Assembly: GCA_025934375.1 (NCBI GenBank)
Contig: JAICYD010000054.1
Location: 1-43,247 of the forward strand
Direction of reading: 5' to 3'
Origin: Streptosporangiaceae bacterium
GTDB taxonomy: Bacteria; Actinomycetota; Actinomycetes; Streptosporangiales; Streptosporangiaceae
DNA: 43,247 nucleotides
In this document: one piece after another, positions 38,595-43,247 of the stretch
How positions within the stretch are numbered: position 1 is the stretch's first letter
Layout of the letters: the number at the start of each line of letters is the position of its first letter
Notes under the pieces: generated by a model
Databases searched by the model: none
Seen by the model: only the letters and a program-made list of their open reading frames with translations
Told to the model about the DNA's origin: nothing
Translations under genes and position numbers: made by a program

Positions 38595-40178
38595 TCACTG
38601 CCTGCGGAGCACGCGGGCGATGCCGGCGGCGATGGTGGTCGCGAAGATCCACCCGCTCGCGATGAGGAAGTAGGCGAGCCACCGCTGGGGTCCCTGCGGG
38701 TCGTAGGCGCCCCGCATCCCGAGGTTCACCAAGGGCACCAGGAGGTCCACGGAATAGATGAACGGGTTGAAGGCCGGGGGCGGGGTACCGCCCAGCGGAG
38801 GCGGATGGTGCAGCCCGAAGACCAGCGTGCCCACGCATAGGAACGCGGCGAGCCAGGCGCCCGCGCGCAGGGGCCGGTACCCGTAGCCGACGCTGACTTC
38901 CTGGATCCATGCCCAGGTCTGGCCGTACCAGGGCAGTTGCTCACGCCGGTCGCGCTCCTTGGCGAGCAGCACGGCGCGGGCACTGGCGTCAGCCCCGTGA
39001 CGCCGGTACATGGCGGCGAGGGTCTCGTAGTTTCCCACCACGTAGCCGTCGGGGTCGCGGCGCAGCCACCGGACGCGCGCGAGCGCCGGCAGGGGCGGGT
39101 CGATGGCGTCGTAGCTCAGCCCGGACAGCCGCAGCGTCGCCGGCCAGCACGCGGGATCGTCACGGATCACCGAGAACCGCGAGAAACGCAGGTCGATGAC
39201 GGCATCCGCCTGGAGCCGGGGACCGAGCACGAGCGTCGTGGCCTGGACATGCCGCCACCGCATGCCCTCGCCGTGCGGGTCGGCGAGGCGGGCGTCGGTG
39301 ACTAGCAGCTCAGCCCCTAGCTGCGCCCCCGTTAGCCGCATCGTCCCCTCAACCGAGAACCCCTGGTAGAGGGCGAGGTTGCGGCCGATCCGCACGCCCC
39401 AGGCGACGAGCGCGTCGCCGTGGGGGTTGCGCAAGGACGCGCCCCGGAAGTTCAGGTCCTGCTCGATGGTGGCGTCGACCAGCGTGATCTGACCGGAGCA
39501 GGAGAACCCGTCCCGGGCCAGGAACCTTGCGCCAACGTAGAGGTTGCGGGCATAGATGGCCACGCCGCCTTCGCACAGCAGCGTGGCGCCGTCCAGCAAG
39601 ATCAGGCCGCCGACGCGCGCCCCGCCCAGCTGCATCGCCCCTTCCACCGTCGCGCGCGCGGCGATCAGGTCATCGTCGACGACGAGCCGGTTGGCCTGGA
39701 TGGCGACTGACTGCGGATTGCGGAGCCGGGAGTCCTCGATGTTCAGCGCTCCGGTGACATGCGCCCCGGTGAGCAATACCTGCCCTGTGCACTCGCACGC
39801 GCGCATCGTCAGGTCGCCGTCGATCTCCGCCCTCGGGGCGAGCAGCCCGCTCAGCCGCGAGCCATGCAGGTCAACGTCCGTTGCCCGCGCGCCGGACAGG
39901 TCGATAGCGGAGTCGAACGTGCAATGCCCCAGCCGCACGGGGCCGCTGATGACGGCGTGCCCGAGCGCGAGGGCGCCGCTGATCAGGGCACCGTCGAGCC
40001 GCAGCGCGGCGATCCGGCCCGGCTCGGCGGGCACCGCGCCCATCAGCAGCGCGCGGATCACCTCGGCCCGGACGGTACGCGCCCACACGCCCCACGCGCT
40101 GGTCAGGTCCACTTGCTCCCCGCGCGGGAACGCCTGCCACAGCGCGCGTTCGGGCTGGGTTAGCTTGTCCGGATCCAC
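38595..40178 (-). CDS. Beta-helix membrane protein (annotated elsewhere as membrane-associated oxidoreductase)
   Basis: 527 aa. Residues ~55-335 consist of short beta-strand repeats with regular small hydrophobics (ISGALALGHAVISGPVRLG, LTGAHVTGALNIEDS, GGLILLDGATLL), a right-handed beta-helix of pentapeptide-like or bactofilin-like type. A soluble link with PALARVRWLRRDPDG and YETLAAMYRRHGADASAR follows. Two or three membrane helices end the protein (~440-460 and ~500-525). No catalytic or cofactor motif supports the oxidoreductase label. GTG 40178 is the start; no clear ribosome site. Divergent from a methyltransferase. Confidence 0.72.
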   Translation of the reverse strand: MDPDKLTQPERALWQAFPRGEQVDLTSAWGVWARTVRAEVIRALLMGAVPAEPGRIAALRLDGALISGALALGHAVISGPVRLGHCTFDSAIDLSGARATDVDLHGSRLSGLLAPRAEIDGDLTMRACECTGQVLLTGAHVTGALNIEDSRLRNPQSVAIQANRLVVDDDLIAARATVEGAMQLGGARVGGLILLDGATLLCEGGVAIYARNLYVGARFLARDGFSCSGQITLVDATIEQDLNFRGASLRNPHGDALVAWGVRIGRNLALYQGFSVEGTMRLTGAQLGAELLVTDARLADPHGEGMRWRHVQATTLVLGPRLQADAVIDLRFSRFSVIRDDPACWPATLRLSGLSYDAIDPPLPALARVRWLRRDPDGYVVGNYETLAAMYRRHGADASARAVLLAKERDRREQLPWYGQTWAWIQEVSVGYGYRPLRAGAWLAAFLCVGTLVFGLHHPPPLGGTPPPAFNPFIYSVDLLVPLVNLGMRGAYDPQGPQRWLAYFLIASGWIFATTIAAGIARVLRRQ

Positions 40179-40247
40179 GTGTCACATGGTGCTGTATCCG
40201 GGTGCCTCCGTCGAGCCGTTGGAAGCAGCTCGGCTATGGTCGCCAAA

Positions 40248-41045
40248 GTGGAATCGGTGAACTTCGACCGTGCGGCCGGGTACTACGACGCGACGCGGGC
40301 GCTGCCCGCCGACGTGATGGCCGCGCTGACCGGGGTGCTCGTCGCCGAGCTGGCCCCATCGCGCCAGCCCTGCCTGGAGATCGGGGTGGGGACCGGGCGG
40401 ATCGCGCTGCCGCTGCACGCGCGGGGAATCCAGCTGGCCGGCGCGGACATCGCCGAGGCGATGCTGCGGCGGCTGGTCGTCAACGCGGACGGCGTGCGGC
40501 CGTTCCCGCTGCTGCTCGCCGACGCGACTCGCCTGCCAGTGACGGACGCGGCTTTCGGGTCGGTGCTGGCCGTCCACGTGCTGCATCTGATCCCCGCCTG
40601 GCGTGACGCGCTGGATGAGGCCATGCGGGTCCTGCGTCCTGGCGGCGCGCTGATCGCGTCCTTCCCCGGAGGGGGCCCGGACGCCCGGCGCAACCACAGC
40701 GCGGCGCCCTGGCGGCAGGCGATGCGCGAGGTGTTTGCCCGGCACGGCCTCGCCCGCGCCTCGTCGGGCGCCCGCACCCCGCAGGACGTCGCGGACTACC
40801 TCGGCGAGCGGGCCGCGGCGCGGATGCTGCCCCCGGTGCCCGTCACCGAGACGCAGACGCTGGGCCGGACCCTGCGCGGATTCGAGGAGCAGCTGTACTC
40901 GTGGACCTGGCCGTTCTCCCGCGAGCAAGTGCTCATGGCCGCTGCCGACATCCGCGCGTGGGCGGCCAGCGCGAACGTATCGCTGGATCAGGAGTACCGG
41001 GTCGAAGATTCCCTTGAATGGTGGTCGTTCGAGCGGCCCTCGTGA
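40248..41045 (+). CDS. Class I SAM-dependent methyltransferase
   Basis: 265 aa, Methyltransf_11/25 fold. NFDRAAGYYDATR is the usual N-terminus, CLEIGVGTGRIALPL motif I, LAGADIAEAML ribose loop, FGSVLAVHVLHLIP motif IV and MRVLRPGGALIASF motif V. Acceptor unknown. I use GTG 40248 because TATGGT sits seven nt upstream (leaderless) and the family start VESVNFDR falls there; ATG 40236 is the alternative. The 3' end overlaps the convergent NUDIX gene by 58 nt. Confidence 0.87.
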   Translation: MESVNFDRAAGYYDATRALPADVMAALTGVLVAELAPSRQPCLEIGVGTGRIALPLHARGIQLAGADIAEAMLRRLVVNADGVRPFPLLLADATRLPVTDAAFGSVLAVHVLHLIPAWRDALDEAMRVLRPGGALIASFPGGGPDARRNHSAAPWRQAMREVFARHGLARASSGARTPQDVADYLGERAAARMLPPVPVTETQTLGRTLRGFEEQLYSWTWPFSREQVLMAAADIRAWAASANVSLDQEYRVEDSLEWWSFERPS

Positions 41046-41596
41046 CCCGGCACACCCGGTCCGGCCAGGGCATGTTCGACGCGGTCGAGGGTGACCTGGA
41101 GGTTATTGGCCCCGACGAGGTGGCGCCCCTCCTGAAGGCTCAGCCAGCGCAGCGGGGCGTCCGGCGACTCCGGCGCGATCGCCTCCGGGCTGGCCGTCGC
41201 CATGACGTAGCGCAGGTCAGCGTGCTCGTGCGCCGGCTCGCCCTTCCCCGGGGCGACGGCGCAGATCACCACGTGGCGCAGCCGGGCATCCGGCCAGGGC
41301 CGCAAGTCGGGCAGGCCGGTCTCCTCCCGCGCCTCGCGCAGCGCGATGGCCAGCGGGTCGCGCTCCCCCGGGTCACCGTGCCCGCCGACCTGCAGCCACC
41401 GCTGCTGTCGCTGGTGCCAGCGCAGCAGGACGCGCCCGCTGGCCGGGTGCACGATCAGCGCCGACGCCGTCAGGTGCAGCGGAGTCACCCGCGACCATGA
41501 GTCCCCGCCCGCGTCCAGCAGCGCCCGGATCCGGGCGACGTCTGCTTCCTCGGTCTCCCCAGCGGGCTGGTAGCCGTCAAGCCAGTCCTTTTTCAT
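40988..41596 (-). CDS. NUDIX hydrolase
   Basis: 202 aa. The NUDIX box (71-95) is GGHGDPGE, then REAREETGL, with Glu91 and Glu92 as metal ligands. It has one extra residue between Glu78 and REAxEE compared with the canonical spacing, a variant known in actinobacterial relatives with GGHxD. HLTASALIVHPASGRVLLRWH precedes it. It would hydrolyse a nucleoside diphosphate derivative; substrate unknown. ATG 41596 follows AGGATGACC. Confidence 0.87.
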   Translation of the reverse strand: MKKDWLDGYQPAGETEEADVARIRALLDAGGDSWSRVTPLHLTASALIVHPASGRVLLRWHQRQQRWLQVGGHGDPGERDPLAIALREAREETGLPDLRPWPDARLRHVVICAVAPGKGEPAHEHADLRYVMATASPEAIAPESPDAPLRWLSLQEGRHLVGANNLQVTLDRVEHALAGPGVPGHEGRSNDHHSRESSTRYS

Positions 41597-41686
41597 CCGG
41601 TCATCCTGTCACGACCTGAAGACGTGAGGGACTCGGGGATAATGAGGTCAAGCACGGGGGTGGACCGAGCGAGAACAGGCGATAGC

Positions 41687-43084
41687 GTGCTGGGACGATT
41701 GCTGCGCAACCGGCGCGCGGGTGAGTCGGGAATGGCCTGGAATCGTCCAGGCCTGGCCGGACCGGAGGCTTTGACGGTGACCAGCGAGGCGTTCACCGAC
41801 GGGGATCCGATACCCGCGGCGCACGCCGGGAAGATCATCGGTGACCGGGGCCTGTCCCCTCAGTTGGCCTGGTCGGCCGTGCCGGAGGGCACCGCGGCGG
41901 TGCTGCTGGTGATGGAGGACGTCGACGCCGTCAGTGGCCAGCCCTTCATTCACTGCCTGGCGGCGATTGATCCCCAGGTCTACTCCCTTGATCCCGGCGC
42001 GCTGTCGGGCACGCGGCCGGGGGCCGGGGTTCAGGTCTTGCGGTCGAGCATGGGACGCGGGTACCTGGGTCCAGCCCCGGTTAAGGGGCACGGGCCTCAC
42101 CGCTACGTGTTCCAGGTCTTCGCCCTCGCGTCGAAGGTAACGATCCCCGATGGCGTGACCGAGGGCAAGGCCAGGCCAAGCCTCATCCTGGCGACCGTGG
42201 ACGGGCCAGTCCTCGCCCGCGGGCGCCTGACGGGGACATACGAGCGCTTAAATAGGCCTATGACGATGTTCTCCGGCGCGCAGGTCGCGACCCTGTGGCG
42301 CTACCCGGTCAAGTCCATGCAGGGCGAGGAGCTCAACGCCGCCGACGTCACGACCGCTGGCCTGCGCGGTGACCGCAAGTTCGCCGTGGTGGACCCCGCG
42401 ACCGGCAAGGTCGCCGGCGCGAAGAACCCCCGCAAGTGGCCAGGGTTCCTGTACTTCCGCTCCGCATACGTCGCTCCGCCCGTGGTCGGCGCGGACCTGC
42501 CCGCCGTCCGGATCACGATGCCGGACGGCGTTTCGGCGACCAGCACGGACGCCGGGCTTGCGAAGCTGCTGTCGGCCGCGCTCGGCCGCGAGGTAACGCT
42601 CTCGGCGGGCCTTGCGGCGGCCAGGGCCGAGGACCTGGAGGACGCCAGTGACGAGGTGATCACCTGGGAGATGCCGTCGGGAACGTTCTTCGACTCAGCC
42701 CCGCTGCACCTGGTGACGACCGCGACGCTGGACAAGCTGCGCGTCCTGTACCCGGCGGGCCGGTTCGAGCCCCGCCGGTTCCGGCCCAACATCATCATCA
42801 CCACGCCACCAGGGACCGAGGGGTTCGTCGAGAACGACTGGGTGGGCCGCGAGATAGCCATCGGGGCTCAGGTCCGGCTGCGCGTGACGATGACTACCGG
42901 CCGCTGCGTGATGACCACCCTGCCCCAGGGCGACTTGCCGCATGACCGCGGCATCTTGCGCACGGCGGCCCAGCACAACGATGCTCAGGTCGGCGTCTAC
43001 GCCGAGGTCGTGGCGGGCGGGCGGGTCACGCGGGGGGACGCGATAACCGTCCTCGGCCCGGACCCAACCGAGCAGGTGTTCTAA
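41687..43084 (+). CDS. PEBP (YbhB/YbcL)-MOSC fusion protein
   Basis: 465 aa. Residues 1-187 are a complete actinobacterial YbhB-type PEBP: LGRLLRNRRAGE start, SPQLAWSAVPEGT, DVDA with PFIHC, GHGPHRYVFQVFAL and the usual end VLARGRLTGTYER. Residues 192-465 are a complete MOSC protein: WRYPVKSMQGEE, GLRGDRKFAVVD, SAPLHLVTTATL, RFRPNIII and TTGRCVMTTLPQGDL with the molybdenum-cofactor sulfur-type Cys407. Only LNRP joins them. A single-base deletion in the CTTAAATAG junction would restore TAA after residue 187, and a promoter-like element lies there, so the parts look like two fused genes. GTG 41687 fits the PEBP family start. Confidence 0.85.
   Translation: MLGRLLRNRRAGESGMAWNRPGLAGPEALTVTSEAFTDGDPIPAAHAGKIIGDRGLSPQLAWSAVPEGTAAVLLVMEDVDAVSGQPFIHCLAAIDPQVYSLDPGALSGTRPGAGVQVLRSSMGRGYLGPAPVKGHGPHRYVFQVFALASKVTIPDGVTEGKARPSLILATVDGPVLARGRLTGTYERLNRPMTMFSGAQVATLWRYPVKSMQGEELNAADVTTAGLRGDRKFAVVDPATGKVAGAKNPRKWPGFLYFRSAYVAPPVVGADLPAVRITMPDGVSATSTDAGLAKLLSAALGREVTLSAGLAAARAEDLEDASDEVITWEMPSGTFFDSAPLHLVTTATLDKLRVLYPAGRFEPRRFRPNIIITTPPGTEGFVENDWVGREIAIGAQVRLRVTMTTGRCVMTTLPQGDLPHDRGILRTAAQHNDAQVGVYAEVVAGGRVTRGDAITVLGPDPTEQVF
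42227..42254 (+). promoter_or_regulatory. Possible internal leaderless promoter for the MOSC part
   Basis: CTGACG (42227-42232), 15-16 nt, TTAAAT/TAAATA (42248-42254), then six nt to ATG 42260 which begins the MOSC domain in the same frame. No ribosome site precedes that ATG. The geometry matches the other leaderless starts in this window. Confidence 0.45.
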
Positions 43085-43106
43085 TTACTGGCGATTGACA
43101 TTCTGA

Positions 43107-43122
43107 TCGTACGTCTGTTCTA
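43107..43122 (+). promoter_or_regulatory. LexA/SOS-box-like operator
   Basis: TCGTACGTCTGTTCTA matches the actinobacterial LexA box TCGAAC-n4-GTTCGA at ten of twelve specified positions. It overlaps the start of the -10-like TAATAC (43121-43126), just upstream of ATG 43132. Confidence 0.5.
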
Positions 43123-43131
43123 ATACTGGGC

Positions 43132-43247
43132 ATGGGTGTAGCTCTCGGGACAGCGACCCGACCGGGGCGGCCAGATCCGCCCTCCGGGGCGGTGCCATCT
43201 GCGGCACAGCGCCTCCCGGCGGCACAGCGCCTCCCGGCGGCACAGCG
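43132..43247 (+). CDS. Start of an unidentified gene with LPAAQR repeats (runs off right edge)
   Basis: The frame from ATG 43132 is open to the end (38 codons seen). It reads MGVALGTATRPGRPDPPSG, then a perfect 18-bp repeat encoding RLPAAQ at least twice. TAATAC lies five nt upstream of the ATG and there is no ribosome site, so leaderless. A LexA-like box suggests DNA-damage control; HNH/DUF222 (13E12-type) genes are often SOS-controlled in actinobacteria, but nothing here identifies the protein. Confidence 0.5.
   Translation, partial: MGVALGTATRPGRPDPPSGAVPSAAQRLPAAQRLPAAQ

Noticed and set aside
43095..43126. TTGACA/TAATAC promoter for the last gene
   Set aside because: The hexamers are 20 nt apart, too far for a standard sigma-70 promoter; only the -10 and LexA-like box are kept.

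Overview
The window is about 70% G+C with gene content typical of an actinomycete: F420-dependent enzyme families (a luciferase-like oxidoreductase and a DDN-type protein), DUF3093/DUF3710/DUF4193/DUF4235 proteins, a GuaB1-type IMPDH/GMPR paralogue, a coproporphyrin-type ferrochelatase, and many GTG starts. At least ten genes carry a TANNNT hexamer 6-7 nt before the start codon and no obvious Shine-Dalgarno, the signature of leaderless mRNAs. The order cannot be fixed from the sequence alone; Streptosporangiales-like taxa are a guess. No CRISPR array, IS element, integrase or phage gene is visible, so this looks like chromosome.

Layout. 1-1291: the N-terminal part of a long Gln/Pro/Tyr/Gly-repeat protein leaving the window on the left. 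1.5-3.1 kb: an F420-type oxidoreductase divergent from a minimal GntR regulator, followed by a 16-bp minisatellite. 3.1-11.9 kb: a housekeeping block whose order (TrmA-like methyltransferase, ceoB, ceoC, DUF3710, dut, DUF3093, DUF4193, suhB) matches, from memory, the Rv2689c-Rv2701c neighbourhood of Mycobacterium tuberculosis. It has an AI-2E transporter and DUF4235 inserted, ferrochelatase overlapping suhB, and some mycobacterial neighbours missing. 12-18.7 kb: MFS transporter, secreted lytic transglycosylase, TetR regulator, GuaB1, and an overlapping secreted-protein/L,D-transpeptidase pair that looks frameshifted. 18.7-22.5 kb: APH-like protein, alpha/beta hydrolase, and an ammonium transporter with a putative GlnR site but no adjacent glnK.

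23-26.2 kb is a three-gene lipid or steroid-type operon: SDR, then two acyl-CoA dehydrogenases with overlapping start/stop. 26.3-30.6 kb is an ABC-2 exporter operon (NodI-like ATPase, two permeases) ending in a DUF2079 membrane protein, divergent from a GtrA-family gene. 31.3-33.7 kb holds a stand-alone GT51 transglycosylase, tRNA-Pro(GGG) and a 386-aa Lys/Ala/Thr/Arg-rich histone-like protein. 33.8-36.9 kb has a DDN-family protein, an MBL-fold hydrolase coupled to a DUF574-type methyltransferase, and a second methyltransferase firing divergently from an overlapping leaderless promoter. 37.1-38.4 kb is a divergent yceI/hxlR pair with a palindrome on the yceI -35. 38.6-43.1 kb has a beta-helix membrane protein, another methyltransferase, a NUDIX hydrolase and an unusual PEBP-MOSC fusion. 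The right edge opens a new gene behind a LexA-like box.

I see no obvious new defence or biosynthetic system. The items most worth a second look are the PEBP-MOSC fusion created at a lost stop codon, the overlapping divergent leaderless promoters, the split L,D-transpeptidase locus, the histone-like protein, and two gene relics (SDR and NTF2-like) that standard ORF calling would miss.
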